Counted from the stretch's first letter, positions 1 through 9,410 are shown. The stretch: DNA of 64,000 nucleotides from Methylibium sp965279545 (GCF_965279545.1 NZ_OZ257250.1:1984001-2048000); one strand, 5' to 3'. The notes: generated from the letters alone by a model not told the origin. Translations and numbers: made by a program.

Positions 1-56
1 CGCGCGGCGAGTTCGGCATCGGCCAGCGGTGCGATCGCAGGCGGGGTCCATTCCAT
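1..56 (-). CDS. cobT: N-terminus of a probable nicotinate-nucleotide--DMB phosphoribosyltransferase (CobT), cut by the window edge
   Basis: Only the first 18 or so codons are present, beginning at the ATG at 56 and leaving the window at base 1. The start lies one base beyond the cobQ stop, so the gene continues the B12 operon. The residues (MEWTPPAIAPLADAELAAR) resemble the beginning of CobT proteins, which carry an 'I-x-P-L-x-D-x-x-L' stretch before the first helix. CobT activates dimethylbenzimidazole for lower-ligand attachment and commonly sits beside cobU and cobQ. The name rests on operon position and this short resemblance. Confidence 0.45.
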   Translation of the reverse strand, partial: MEWTPPAIAPLADAELAA

Positions 57-57
57 G

Positions 58-1590
58 TCAGTCCTTCTTCCCGGTATCGGGTGGCGCATCGGCCAGCAGT
101 TGCATCAGCGCGCCCGGTTCGAAATGCCGGTCGATGAAATCGGCGAGACCGTCGAACACGGCTTCGAGGCTGCGCACGCGTGCACCGAACAGCGCGCGCA
201 GCACCTCGGTCGACTCGAACAGGCCGTGGGCATAGAGACCCAGCACGCTGCCCCGCTGCCAGCCGATCGGCTCGCCCTCGGCATTGCGCAGCGCCACCGC
301 GGCCGGCGGCAGCGCCGGGTGCTGCACGCTGCGGCCGTGGCGGATCTCGTAGCCGGCGAAGCGCACGCCCGACAACATGGACCACTCGTGGGCGACGGTG
401 TCGAAGCGTGCGTCGGTGTGACGCAGCAGCTTGTCGGGCTCGAAGGCGGTGACCAAGGGCAGCAGGCCGAGGCCGGGGGCGTTGCCTTCGCCGTTCTCGC
501 CTTCCACGCCATGCGGGTCGACCAGCGCCTCGCCGAGCATCTGCAGGCCGCCGCACAGGCCGAGCACCGGCCGGCTCGCGGCAGCATGACGCGACAGCAC
601 GGCGTCCATGCCCTGCTCCCGCAGCCAGGCCAGATCGCCGCTGGTGTGCTTGGAGCCGGGCAGCACGATCCAGTCGCTACCCGACAGCTCGGCCGCGCTG
701 CGTGCCCAGCGCAGCTGCACACCGCGCAGCCGGCGCAGCGGCTGGAACTCGTCGAGATTGCTGAGGCGCGGGTAGGCGACGACGGCGATGCGCAAGCTCG
801 CCGCTGCATCGCCGTCGCTGCGCTGCCACGCGCCTTCGTCGTGCAGGCCGTCCTCTTCGGGCAGCCCGTGGCCGCGCCACATCGGCAGCACCGCGAGCGT
901 CGGCACGCCGGTCATCGCCATCAGCTGCGCCGGCCCCGGCTCGAGCAGCCGCACGTCGCCGCGAAAGCGGTTCAGCACGAAGCCGCGCAGCAGTGCGCGC
1001 TCGGCCGGCTGCAGCAGCTGGTGCGTGCCATAGAGGTGGGCGAAGGCGCCGCCGCGGTCGATGTCGCTGACCAGCAGGCAGGCAGCGTTCGCCGCCTGCG
1101 CGGTGCGCATGTTGACGTAGTCGCTGGCGTGCAGGTTGATCTCGGCCGGCGAGCCGGCGCCTTCGATCACCACCACGTCGTTCTCCGCCATCAATGACTG
1201 CAGCGCGTCCTGCGCCAAAGGCCACAAGCGTTCGCTGCGTTCGCGCCAGGGCACGGCCGCCAGGTCGGGGCTCACCTCGCCCAGCACGACGACCTGGCTG
1301 GCGGTGTCGTTCTCGGGCTTGAGCAGCACCGGATTCATGCGCACGTCGGGCAGTGCCTTCGCGGCCAGGGCCTGGAAATACTGCGCACTGCCGATCTCGC
1401 CCAGGCGGCCACCCGGACCCGGCACGACGCGCGCGTTGTTGCTCATGTTCTGCGCCTTGAAGGGCGCGACCTTCAGGCCCTGGCGTGCATACCAGCGGCA
1501 CAGCGCGGTCGCGAGCCAGCTCTTGCCGGCGCCGCTGGTGGTACCGAGCACCATGACAGCCCGAGCGGTCGGTCGTGTGGGTTCGGTCAT
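58..1590 (-). CDS. cobQ: Cobyric acid synthase CobQ
   Basis: Cytoplasmic ATP- and glutamine-dependent amidase that amidates four peripheral carboxylates of adenosylcobyrinic acid a,c-diamide. The 510-residue protein starts at MTEPTRPTARAV and has an N-terminal P-loop-like dethiobiotin-synthetase fold (GTTSGAGKSW near residue 15), the family stretch KAQNMSNNA, and a C-terminal class I glutamine amidotransferase-like domain with the nucleophile-elbow sequence LGLCGGLQMLG. Length is normal for CobQ. The ATG at 1590 was chosen because it follows the btuD stop by one base and begins the conserved region; an in-frame upstream extension would run into btuD. Confidence 0.96.
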   Translation of the reverse strand: MTEPTRPTARAVMVLGTTSGAGKSWLATALCRWYARQGLKVAPFKAQNMSNNARVVPGPGGRLGEIGSAQYFQALAAKALPDVRMNPVLLKPENDTASQVVVLGEVSPDLAAVPWRERSERLWPLAQDALQSLMAENDVVVIEGAGSPAEINLHASDYVNMRTAQAANAACLLVSDIDRGGAFAHLYGTHQLLQPAERALLRGFVLNRFRGDVRLLEPGPAQLMAMTGVPTLAVLPMWRGHGLPEEDGLHDEGAWQRSDGDAAASLRIAVVAYPRLSNLDEFQPLRRLRGVQLRWARSAAELSGSDWIVLPGSKHTSGDLAWLREQGMDAVLSRHAAASRPVLGLCGGLQMLGEALVDPHGVEGENGEGNAPGLGLLPLVTAFEPDKLLRHTDARFDTVAHEWSMLSGVRFAGYEIRHGRSVQHPALPPAAVALRNAEGEPIGWQRGSVLGLYAHGLFESTEVLRALFGARVRSLEAVFDGLADFIDRHFEPGALMQLLADAPPDTGKKD

Positions 1591-1591
1591 C

Positions 1592-2440
1592 TCAGGGCTC
1601 CGCGTCGACCGGCAAGTGGGGCACGGTGATGTAGCGCAGGCTGCCGCCCGGCCCCGGCAGCGGCTCGATGCGCAGCGCGCCGTCGAACACATCGACCAGC
1701 GCGGCATGCAGCGCCGGATCGTCGTGCGCGCCCTCGGCCCGCAGCCGGCCGGCCTGCAGCACCACCAGGCGGTCGGCCTGCAGCGCCAGCGGCAGGTCGT
1801 GCAGCACGCTCACCACGGTGTGGCTGCGCGCCAGGCGCCGGAACAGCTGCACCAGCGCCACCTGGTGCGGCGGGTCGAGGTGGGTGGTCGGCTCGTCGAG
1901 CAGCAACACGGGCGCGCGCACGGCCAGCGCCCGCGCCAGCAGCGCCCGCTGGCGCTCGCCACCCGACAGCTCGTGCAGGCGACTGTGCTGCCGGGCACTG
2001 CATTCGGTGGCGGCCATGGCCTCGTCGACGATCGCCTCGTCGGCCGGGCCCGGCAGCGCGAACAGGCCGAGCTGCGGCAGGCGGCCGAGCTGCACCGTCT
2101 CGCGCACCGTGAGGTCGCCGCTGGTGTCGCCCTGCTGCGCCAGCCAGGCGATGCGCCGCGCGCGCTCGCGCGCCGGCCACTCCTTGATGCGCCGACCCTG
2201 CAGCCACACGCTGCCGCTGGTGGGCGTCAACAGCCCGGCCAGCGTGCGCAGCAGCGTGGACTTGCCGGCGCCGTTGGGGCCGACGATGGCGGTCCAGCCC
2301 GGGGCCAGGCGCAGCGACAGGTCGTGCAGCACCGGGTGAGATCCCAGCGCGACGTTCAGGCCATCGGTGCGCAGGACCATGCCCAGCTCGTGGCCTCCGT
2401 GCGCGACCTCGCCCGCCGCGTACGCGACGCCTATGTTCAT
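1592..2440 (-). CDS. btuD: Vitamin B12 ABC transporter ATP-binding protein BtuD
   Basis: Cytoplasmic ATPase subunit of the BtuCDF cobalamin importer, 282 residues. Visible motifs are Walker A (GPNGAGKST), a Q-loop region, the ABC signature (LSGGERQR) and Walker B with its catalytic glutamate (LLLDEPTTHLD). The start at 2440 overlaps the btuC stop by four bases (ATGA), which implies translational coupling. Sequence alone cannot fully separate BtuD from siderophore FecE-type ATPases. The B12 riboswitch and the cob neighbours settle the substrate. Confidence 0.92.
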   Translation of the reverse strand: MNIGVAYAAGEVAHGGHELGMVLRTDGLNVALGSHPVLHDLSLRLAPGWTAIVGPNGAGKSTLLRTLAGLLTPTSGSVWLQGRRIKEWPARERARRIAWLAQQGDTSGDLTVRETVQLGRLPQLGLFALPGPADEAIVDEAMAATECSARQHSRLHELSGGERQRALLARALAVRAPVLLLDEPTTHLDPPHQVALVQLFRRLARSHTVVSVLHDLPLALQADRLVVLQAGRLRAEGAHDDPALHAALVDVFDGALRIEPLPGPGGSLRYITVPHLPVDAEP

Positions 2441-3447
2441 GCAACACCCCGGCGGTGCAGCAGCCACAGCAGGTAGCCACCGCCGAGCACCGCGGTCAGC
2501 ACGCCGACCGGCAGCTCCTGTGGCGCGATCAGGCTGCGCGCCAGCACGTCGGCCGCGAGCAGCAGGCTGCCGCCGGCGGCGGCGCTGGCGACCAGTATGA
2601 AGCTCTGCGTCGCCGGCACGAAACGCCGCACCAGGTGCGGCGACACCAGGCCGACGAAGGCCACCAGCCCGGCCTGCGACACCGCGAGCCCGGTCGCCAG
2701 CGCCAGCACCGTCACCAGCACCATGCGCAGCGTCGGCAGCGCGAGGCCCAGGCTCACGGCACTGTCGGTGCCGAGCGTCAGCGCGTCCAGCACACGCGCC
2801 AGCCGCCACGCCAACGGCAGCGTCAGCGCCAGGCCGACGGCCAGCAGGCCGACGCTGGCCCAGCCGAGGAAGCCGGTGCTGCCGAGCATGAAGGCCTGCT
2901 TGCCGCGCAGGGCGTCGGGCGCCACCATCGTGGCCAGGTCGCCGAACGCACCGAGCACCACGCCCACCACCACGCCGGCCAGCAGCAGCCGCACCGTGTG
3001 TTGCGCGCCGCGCGACAGCAGCAGGGTCAGCAGCACCCCGCCCAGCGCGCCGGCGAACGCGGCCAGCACGAGGCCGGCGCGCGCCAGCAGGTTGGCCGCC
3101 GCGAGGCTGACGCCGTGGCCGGCGAGCGCGCTGCCGGCCAGCACCAGCACCACGCACAGCGAGGCGCCGGAGGCCGAGCCGAGCAGGTACGGGTCGGCCA
3201 GCGGATTGCGGAACAGGCCTTGCGCCACCGCGCCGGCCAGGCCGAGCAGCGCGCCGACCAGCCAGGCACCGAGCGTGCGCGGCGCGCGGATCTCGCCGAC
3301 GATCAGCCCGGCATCCGGGCCCCACAGCGACGCGACGGACCAGCCCTCGCTGCCGGCCATCAGGCCGGCGACGAACAGCAGCGCGCTCAGCAGCGCCAGC
3401 CCGAGCGCGAGGCGGCGGCGACGCGAGACGAGTTCGGCGTGGCTCAT
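2437..3447 (-). CDS. btuC: Vitamin B12 ABC transporter permease BtuC (FecCD family)
   Basis: Inner-membrane permease of the cobalamin importer, 336 residues, with about ten predicted hydrophobic helices typical of FecCD/BtuC proteins. The family-typical stretches R-x-P-R-T-L near residue 55 and N-P-L-A-D-P-Y-L-L-G near residue 83 are present. The gene overlaps btuF upstream (TGATG) and btuD downstream (ATGA), so the three transporter genes form one coupled unit inside the B12 operon. Confidence 0.94.
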   Translation of the reverse strand: MSHAELVSRRRRLALGLALLSALLFVAGLMAGSEGWSVASLWGPDAGLIVGEIRAPRTLGAWLVGALLGLAGAVAQGLFRNPLADPYLLGSASGASLCVVLVLAGSALAGHGVSLAAANLLARAGLVLAAFAGALGGVLLTLLLSRGAQHTVRLLLAGVVVGVVLGAFGDLATMVAPDALRGKQAFMLGSTGFLGWASVGLLAVGLALTLPLAWRLARVLDALTLGTDSAVSLGLALPTLRMVLVTVLALATGLAVSQAGLVAFVGLVSPHLVRRFVPATQSFILVASAAAGGSLLLAADVLARSLIAPQELPVGVLTAVLGGGYLLWLLHRRGVA

Positions 3448-4361
3448 CAGCGTCCCGCGCCCGGCTTCGCGCTCGCGGCCGACGCCGGCAACGCGGCCAG
3501 ACAGTCGGCCAGCAGCAGTGCAGCCTCACCCATGCGCGGGCCGGGACGCACCAGCACGTCGTAGGGCGCGCTCGCGAAGCCGCAGGTCTGGTGCCGTTGC
3601 AGCGCCTGCAGCGAGGCCCAGCCCGGACGCCCCGGCATCTCGGCCAGATTGCGCTGCAGCGCCATCACGATGTCGGGCTGCGCGCGCAGCACGTACTCCG
3701 GATTGAGGCGCGGAAACGGCCCCAGCGCCGGCGGCACGATGTTGCCGAGCCCGAGCCGCAGCAGCGTCTCGCCGATGAAGGAGCCGCTGCCCGCGGCGTA
3801 CGGCGTGGCATCCACCTCGAAGTACACCCTGCGCCCGCGCAGCGCCACCGGCACCCGCGTCGCCGCGTCGGCCAGCTGCCGCTCGATGCGAGACCACACC
3901 GGAGCGTCCGCGTCCGGCGTGCCGAGCAGCCGCGCCAGGGTCTGCAGCGTGCGCTGCACGCCGGCATGGTCGCGCGCCTCCAGCACTGCCAGCCGCACGC
4001 CCAGGGACTCGAGCCGTTCGATCACCCGGTCGGACGGCGTGAGCAGCACGATGTCGGGCTTGAGCGCGACGATGGTTTCGAGCTGCGCGTCCTCCAGACC
4101 GCCCAGCTTGGGCAGCGCCGCCACGCCCGCGGGCCAGTTGGAGAACCGGTCGGTGCCGACCAGCCGCGCGCAACCGCCGAGCGCGCACACGCTCTCGGTC
4201 AGCGAGGGCAGCAAGGTGACGATGCGCTGCGGCGGCACGGCCAGCGTCAGCGTGACGCCACGGTCGTCGCGCAGCACGATCTGCGCAACGGCAGCGGCGT
4301 GCAGCCCGAGCGCGAACAGCAGCACGAGACCGCCGCTCCGCATCGTCGCGATCCTCATCAT
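3447..4361 (-). CDS. btuF: Cobalamin periplasmic binding protein BtuF
   Basis: Periplasmic class III solute-binding protein that delivers cobalamin to BtuCD. The 304-residue product starts with MMRIATMRSGG followed by a hydrophobic signal peptide ending near AAAVAQ. The mature part has the two-lobed helical-backbone fold signature (RIVTLLPSLTESVCALG and LKPDIVLLTPS). The ATG at 4361 overlaps the cobU stop; a second ATG at 4358 is also possible. The long in-frame upstream extension overlaps cobU and is not used. Confidence 0.92.
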   Translation of the reverse strand: MMRIATMRSGGLVLLFALGLHAAAVAQIVLRDDRGVTLTLAVPPQRIVTLLPSLTESVCALGGCARLVGTDRFSNWPAGVAALPKLGGLEDAQLETIVALKPDIVLLTPSDRVIERLESLGVRLAVLEARDHAGVQRTLQTLARLLGTPDADAPVWSRIERQLADAATRVPVALRGRRVYFEVDATPYAAGSGSFIGETLLRLGLGNIVPPALGPFPRLNPEYVLRAQPDIVMALQRNLAEMPGRPGWASLQALQRHQTCGFASAPYDVLVRPGPRMGEAALLLADCLAALPASAASAKPGAGR

Positions 4362-4951
4362 CGCGCCGCCCGCTTCACCGGCACTTCGATGCCGGCGACC
4401 ATCAGCGTGACCCATGCGCACTGCGCCGCCACCGCCTGGTGCAGGCGGCCGAGGTCGTCGACGAAGCGGCGCGCCTCGGCCCCGAGCGGCGACAGGCCGA
4501 GGCCGATCTCGTTGGACACCAGCACCACCGGGCCGCGCGCCGACTGCAGCGCTTCGCACAGGCCGCTGACCTGGCGTTCGAGTTCGGCATCGGCGACGGC
4601 AGCACCGTGCAGCGGCATGCGCAGGTTGGTGAGCCACAGACTCAGGCAGTCGACCAGCACCATCCGACCCGGCTCGCTGTGGCGCTGCACGGCGGCGGCC
4701 AGCTCTTGCGGCACCTCGTCGGTCGCGAGGCCCGGCACGCGCGCGGCGCGGTCGTGCCGGTGGCGCGCGATGCGCGAGCGCATCTCCTCGTCACCGGCCA
4801 GCGCGGTGGCCAGCAGCACGGCCGAGCGGCCGGGCAGCGCCAGCCAGCCGGCCGCGCGCGACTCGGCGCAGCGCGACTTGCCGCTGCGCTGGCCGCCGAG
4901 GATCAGCTCGCTGGTCCCGCTGTCGGCCGGATGGCTGCTGCCTTCGCGCAT
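4358..4951 (-). CDS. cobU: Bifunctional adenosylcobinamide kinase / phosphate guanylyltransferase
   Basis: Cytoplasmic enzyme that phosphorylates adenosylcobinamide and then transfers GMP to give AdoCbi-GDP during nucleotide-loop assembly. The 197-residue protein carries the N-terminal P-loop GGQRSGKS (about residues 19-26), the RHRHDRA segment equivalent to the guanylylated-histidine loop, VDCLSLWL, and the family stretch SNEIGLGLSPLG. It lies 13 bases after btuB and overlaps btuF, so it belongs to the riboswitch-controlled operon. Confidence 0.94.
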   Translation of the reverse strand: MREGSSHPADSGTSELILGGQRSGKSRCAESRAAGWLALPGRSAVLLATALAGDEEMRSRIARHRHDRAARVPGLATDEVPQELAAAVQRHSEPGRMVLVDCLSLWLTNLRMPLHGAAVADAELERQVSGLCEALQSARGPVVLVSNEIGLGLSPLGAEARRFVDDLGRLHQAVAAQCAWVTLMVAGIEVPVKRAAR

Positions 4952-4964
4952 CCCTCCCCTCCCT

Positions 4965-6965
4965 TCAGAAGCTGACCCTGACCGAGGCCACGACGGCGCG
5001 CCCTGCCTCGGGGTAGATCGAGGTCGTCTCGCCGCCGGCCGTGCAACCGAAGGCCTGGGTGTAGTACTTGCGGTCGGTCAAGTTGACCACGCCGAGCGCG
5101 AATTCCGCCTGCGTCCAGCGGTAGGCATAGCGCAGGTCCGCGGTGGTGCGGCCGGGGATGCTACAGACGTTGGCGAAGTCGGGGCTCTGTGACGACACGT
5201 AGCCGATGATCGCATCGAGCTTGTGGGCCGGCGCGGGAGCCCAGTCGGCACGCAGCGACAGCGTGCGCTTCGCGGTCAGCGGCACGTCCTTGCCGTCGTA
5301 CGGCCCCTCGGTGAAGCGCGCCTGGCGCAGCACGCCGTTGACGCGCAGGTTCAGCGCCCCGGTCAGCGCCTGGGCCAGTTCGAGCTCGAGGCCCTGGCGG
5401 CGCGTCGGGTCGAAGTTGACGTTGGCGCCGAAGGGTCCGAACGGCCCGACGCCGTTGGGGTCGAAACCGATCTCGTTCTTCAGCGAGCTGCGGTAGGCGC
5501 GCAGCTCGGCGCTGCTGCCGGCAGCGCGCCAGCGCACGCCGAGCTCGGTGTCGTGCGAGGTCTGCGGCTGCAGCGGCACGGCCGGGTTGGTGAAGCTGAA
5601 CTCGTCGACGTTGGCGAGGCGGAAGCTGCGGCCGACGCGGCCGTAGACCGAGGCGTTCTCCGACAGCGGCTGCAGCACACCGAGCTCCCAGGCGCGCTGG
5701 CGGTCGCCGATGCGGTCGGCCGAGGTGCTGAGATCCTTCTCGATGCGCTCGGTGCGCACGCCGGCGCTGAACCGCGTGCCGCCGCCCAGCGTGAGGTCGT
5801 CCTTCACATAGAAGCCCGTCGAGGACTGTTCGCCCACCGTGCCGAAGGCGCCCAGCACGGTGCGTTCCCACTCGCCGCGGTCGACGCCGAACACAACGGC
5901 GTTGACGACCGACGCGAACTGCGTGCGGTGGCGCACCCGCAGCGAATAGCTCTTTGCGTCGACGTCGTAGTCATAGCTCGAGCCGAAGGAGCTGCTGCGC
6001 AGCTCCTTGTCGCGCCAGCCGGCATCGAGGCCGAGCTGCCAGTCGCCGCCGAGGTCGGCCTCGGCGAACACGCCGGTGCGCGTGTTGCGGATGGTCGCAT
6101 GGTCGTTCGGCGTGTTCGTCTGGCTCGGGTCGGCGGCGTACTGGGCCGCGGTCAGCGCGCCCGGCAGGCCGGTGTCGAGGTCGTCGTGGGCATGCCGCAC
6201 GCCGACGCGCAGCCAGTCGTTGCGCCACTGGCCGGTGAGCGACGCGCCTTCGACCTCGGAGCGGAAGTTGTCGCGGTGGTTGTCCGTCGTGCGGCGGTTG
6301 GCCGCCGCGTCGAGCGAGAAACCGCCGGCCTCGAGCGTGGCGTCGGCGCGCAGGTCGCGCAGCCGGTCGCTGCCGGCGGCGGCGTACACGCTGGCCTGGT
6401 TGCTGCGGCTGGAGCCGTGGCCGGCCTTGGTCGTGATGACGATGACCCCGCCGGTGGCGCCCTCGCCGTACAGCACCGTGCCGCTGCCGCGTAGCACCTC
6501 GATGCGCTCGACAGCGTTGATCGGGATGCCGGCCAGCCGCGTGCCGCCGAGGTCGGCCTCGTTGATGCGGATGCCGTCGAGGATCACGACCTGGTTGTTG
6601 TCGGAGGTGACGCCGAAGCCGCGCAGGTCGAGCGCATAGTCGCCGCCGCCGTAGAGGTCGAGCCGACCGGGGACGCCGAGCAGCTTCATCACGGCCTCGT
6701 TCACCGTGGACACCCCGGACTCGGCGATGTCCTTGGCGGTCAGCACGCTGACGCCGAACGGCAGCGTGGCGGAGTCCTCGGCGAAGCGGCTGGCCGTGAC
6801 CAGCACCGGCGGCAGCTTGCCGGCCTCCACGGCGGGCGAGGACTGCGCACGGACGATGCCGCAGGCGAAGCCCAGCAGGGACAGCATCATCAGCGGGGCA
6901 TGCGGCAGCGACCTGGTGCGACCAGGGGCGCGGGGCGAAGAGGCCCCGAAGGAAGTGGCGATCAT
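4965..6965 (-). CDS. btuB: TonB-dependent outer-membrane cobalamin receptor BtuB
   Basis: Outer-membrane 22-strand receptor that moves cobalamin into the periplasm using TonB energy. The 666-residue protein begins MIATSFGASSPRAP, has a signal peptide ending near IVRAQ, a TonB-box-like segment (PPVLVTASR), a plug domain (VQVLRGSGT-type motif seen as IEVLRGSGTVLYGEGATGG), a beta-barrel, and a terminal aromatic residue (SVRVSF) as expected for BAM-dependent insertion. The start at 6965 was preferred because the upstream extension overlaps the riboswitch. First gene of the B12 operon. Confidence 0.92.
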   Translation of the reverse strand: MIATSFGASSPRAPGRTRSLPHAPLMMLSLLGFACGIVRAQSSPAVEAGKLPPVLVTASRFAEDSATLPFGVSVLTAKDIAESGVSTVNEAVMKLLGVPGRLDLYGGGDYALDLRGFGVTSDNNQVVILDGIRINEADLGGTRLAGIPINAVERIEVLRGSGTVLYGEGATGGVIVITTKAGHGSSRSNQASVYAAAGSDRLRDLRADATLEAGGFSLDAAANRRTTDNHRDNFRSEVEGASLTGQWRNDWLRVGVRHAHDDLDTGLPGALTAAQYAADPSQTNTPNDHATIRNTRTGVFAEADLGGDWQLGLDAGWRDKELRSSSFGSSYDYDVDAKSYSLRVRHRTQFASVVNAVVFGVDRGEWERTVLGAFGTVGEQSSTGFYVKDDLTLGGGTRFSAGVRTERIEKDLSTSADRIGDRQRAWELGVLQPLSENASVYGRVGRSFRLANVDEFSFTNPAVPLQPQTSHDTELGVRWRAAGSSAELRAYRSSLKNEIGFDPNGVGPFGPFGANVNFDPTRRQGLELELAQALTGALNLRVNGVLRQARFTEGPYDGKDVPLTAKRTLSLRADWAPAPAHKLDAIIGYVSSQSPDFANVCSIPGRTTADLRYAYRWTQAEFALGVVNLTDRKYYTQAFGCTAGGETTSIYPEAGRAVVASVRVSF

Positions 6966-7049
6966 GGAATGACGGACGGATGAAAGTCGTGTGCGCCAGC
7001 TTCCCCGCGGGCGCCCACCATATGGCGCACCGCTCACGCAGCGCGCCGC

Positions 7050-7250
7050 CCGTTGGCCGGTATCCGGGCTGGCGGAACGACCCTTGCGACCTTCCCAGAG
7101 ACGAAGCCCCAGTGGCATGTGCGCAAGAACGGAAGCGTGAACACTGGGTTCTGGCTTCGTCCGCTGACCGTTGCGGGGGCAGCGCAGGCTGAAAGTGCGC
7201 CCGGTGGGCGACCCTCCTCTGCTTCCCGTTTAACTGCACCGGCGTGAACG
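7050..7250 (-). promoter_or_regulatory. Cobalamin (AdoCbl) riboswitch in the btuB leader
   Basis: Read on the minus strand, the leader contains the conserved core GCTGCCCCCGCAACGGT (complement of 7167-7183) and the B12 box GCCAGCCCGGATACCGGCC (complement of 7055-7073). A purine-rich 5' segment and a preceding GGCGTGAACGCC hairpin (7241-7252) complete the layout. Order and spacing match the Rfam cobalamin riboswitch. Binding of adenosylcobalamin should repress btuB and, through the operon, the other transport and synthesis genes. Confidence 0.95.
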
Positions 7251-7301
7251 CCGGCACGAGCACCAACAGGTCGCAGTGTAAGCGCGGGCAGGGACGCCCC
7301 C

Positions 7302-7307
7302 TACAAT
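7302..7307 (+). promoter_or_regulatory. -10 element for the zapB-like/zapA operon
   Basis: TACAAT stands 23 bases before the ATG at 7331, and a purine-rich ribosome site (GAGGAGAGG) lies between them. No good -35 hexamer was found at 16-18 bases. Confidence 0.55.
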
Positions 7308-7330
7308 CGTCGCGAGCAGTGAGGAGAGGC

Positions 7331-7579
7331 ATGGCGACGATCGAAGAACTGGCCGAGCGCGTGGAGCGGCTGCTGCTGCGGCACCAGGAACTGCAGCGCA
7401 CGCATGCGCTGACACTGGAGCAACTCGCCGGGGTCAATGCCGAGCGCGATTCGCTGCGCTCGCGCCTGGCCGCCGCGCGTCAGCGCGTCGAAGCGCTGCT
7501 CGACCGCCTGCCTGCGAACGAAGCCGTCCCGGAACGTGAGCCCGCGGCTGGCAGCGATACGGAGAAGACCGCGAAATGA
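7331..7579 (+). CDS. Small coiled-coil ZapB-like protein (TIGR02449 type)
   Basis: An 82-residue acidic protein that is almost entirely a predicted coiled coil (about residues 3-60, heptads of Leu and Ala), with a polar C-terminal tail. Its position directly before zapA, with a four-base ATGA overlap, is where betaproteobacteria keep a TIGR02449/ZapB-like gene. A role as a partner of ZapA at the Z-ring is inferred from context; the coiled coil alone is not diagnostic. The start follows a strong ribosome site (GAGGAG). Confidence 0.75.
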   Translation: MATIEELAERVERLLLRHQELQRTHALTLEQLAGVNAERDSLRSRLAAARQRVEALLDRLPANEAVPEREPAAGSDTEKTAK

Positions 7580-7884
7580 AGCAGCTCGAAGTCACCATCA
7601 TGGGCCAGAGCTACATCCTCGGCTGCCCCGACGGCGGCGAACGCGCACTGCTCGAAGCGGTGGGCAATGTCGACCAGGAGATGTGCGCGATCCGCGATGC
7701 CGGCAAGGTGCGGGCACGCGAACGCATCGCAGTGCTGGCAGCCCTGAACCTCGCCTACGAACTGGCCGAGCGGCCGCTCGCGCCGGCCCCCGCCAGCGCG
7801 GGCAGCAGCTTGCAAGAGGTCGATGTCGGAGCACTGATCGCGCGCATCGACGAAACCCTCGGACGCGACGGCCAATTGCTCTGA
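7576..7884 (+). CDS. zapA: Cell division protein ZapA
   Basis: Cytosolic FtsZ-associated protein that bundles protofilaments in the Z-ring. The 102-residue product has the ZapA N-terminal beta-rich head (KQLEVTIMGQSYILGCPDG) and a C-terminal helix that dimerises. It overlaps the upstream coiled-coil gene and lies directly before 6S RNA, the arrangement conserved in beta- and gammaproteobacteria. Confidence 0.93.
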   Translation: MKQLEVTIMGQSYILGCPDGGERALLEAVGNVDQEMCAIRDAGKVRARERIAVLAALNLAYELAERPLAPAPASAGSSLQEVDVGALIARIDETLGRDGQLL

Positions 7885-7921
7885 TTCGCCGAACCGTCAG
7901 GGACTGCGGCGTACACTGGAT

Positions 7922-8105
7922 TCGTCCGTCGCGTTCGCGGGAGTTTTATATTTCCTTGAACCGATGCTCTTACGAGCCAGGGCTTGGAACATTGCGAAGC
8001 GGGCGTGATCGTCTCGCGTCAGATGAACCCGAAGCTCCGTTGACCTTGCCCACCTGAACTCCCTGGGTTCAGGAATGCGACTCTCGGCTCGCGGCGGACA
8101 CCTTT
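7922..8105 (+). ncRNA. ssrS: 6S RNA (SsrS)
   Basis: This zapA-adjacent non-coding stretch folds as 6S RNA should. A closing stem pairs GTCCGTCGCG near 7924 with CGCGGCGGAC near 8091. A 3'-side hairpin CCTGAAC/GGTTCAGG at 8053-8072 matches the E. coli CCUUGAACC...GGGUUCAAGG element. The total of about 184 nt is canonical. A -10-like TACACT lies at 7912-7917. 6S RNA mimics an open promoter and sequesters sigma-70 RNA polymerase in stationary phase. Ends are accurate to about 5 nt. Confidence 0.85.
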
Positions 8106-8122
8106 CACCCTTTTCTGTCGCC

Positions 8123-8586
<464 letters not shown>

Positions 8587-8587
<1 letters not shown>

Positions 8588-9396
8588 TGCTCGCCTGGCA
8601 CCTGGTTCTCGAACTGCTGCTGCTCGGCAGCTGTACCGGTTTCCTCGCGGGGCTGCTCGGCGTCGGCGGCGGCATGCTGCTGGTGCCCTTCATCACGCTG
8701 CTGCTCACGTCCAAGGGCTTTCCGTCAGCGCTGGTCGTCAAGATTGCGGTGGCCACGTCGCTGGCGACGATCTGCTTCACGTCGATCTCGTCGGTACGCG
8801 CCCACCAGGCGCGCGGCGCCGTGCGCTGGGACATCGTGCGCATGCTCGCCCCGGGCATCGTGGTGGGCTCGCTGCTGGGCGCACAGGTCGCGAAGGCCCT
8901 GCCCGCCGCGCTGCTGGCCGGGCTGTTCGCGGCCTTCGTCAGTTTCTCGGCGACGCAGATGCTGCGTGGGCGCAAGCCCCGGCCCTCGCGGCAGCTGCCG
9001 GGCGCGCCGGGCATGCTCGGTGTCGGCAGCGCGATCGGCACGGTGTCGTCGCTGGTGGGCGCCGGGGGCGCATTCATGTCAGTGCCGTTCATGAGTTCAT
9101 GCAACGTGCCGATCCACACCGCGGTGGCCACCTCGGCCGCGATCGGCGTGCCGATCGCACTGGCTGGCACGCTGGGTTACGTCATTGCCGGCTGGAGCCT
9201 GCAAGACCTGCCGCCCGGCACGTTCGGCTTCATCTACCTGCCGGCGCTGCTGGTGGTGTCGACCACCAGCGTGCTGACGGCACCGCTGGGCGCGCGCGCT
9301 GCACATGCGCTTGACGTACGGCAACTGCGACGTGTCTTCGCGCTGATGCTCTACGCGATTGCCGGCTACATGTTCTGGCGCGCGGTCCAGGCCTGA
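8587..9396 (+). CDS. Sulfite exporter TauE/SafE family membrane permease
   Basis: A 269-residue inner-membrane protein with about eight hydrophobic helices and the duplicated TauE/SafE signature. The first copy is GFLAGLLGVGGGMLLVPF near residues 20-37; the second is GTVSSLVGAGGAFMSVPF near residues 145-162. The family exports sulfite, sulfoacetate or other small organic anions, and no neighbour fixes the substrate here. Its start overlaps the EVE stop, suggesting coupled translation. It converges on the following minus-strand gene with a 14-base gap. Confidence 0.9.
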
Positions 9397-9410
9397 TACC
9401 AAGTCACCTA

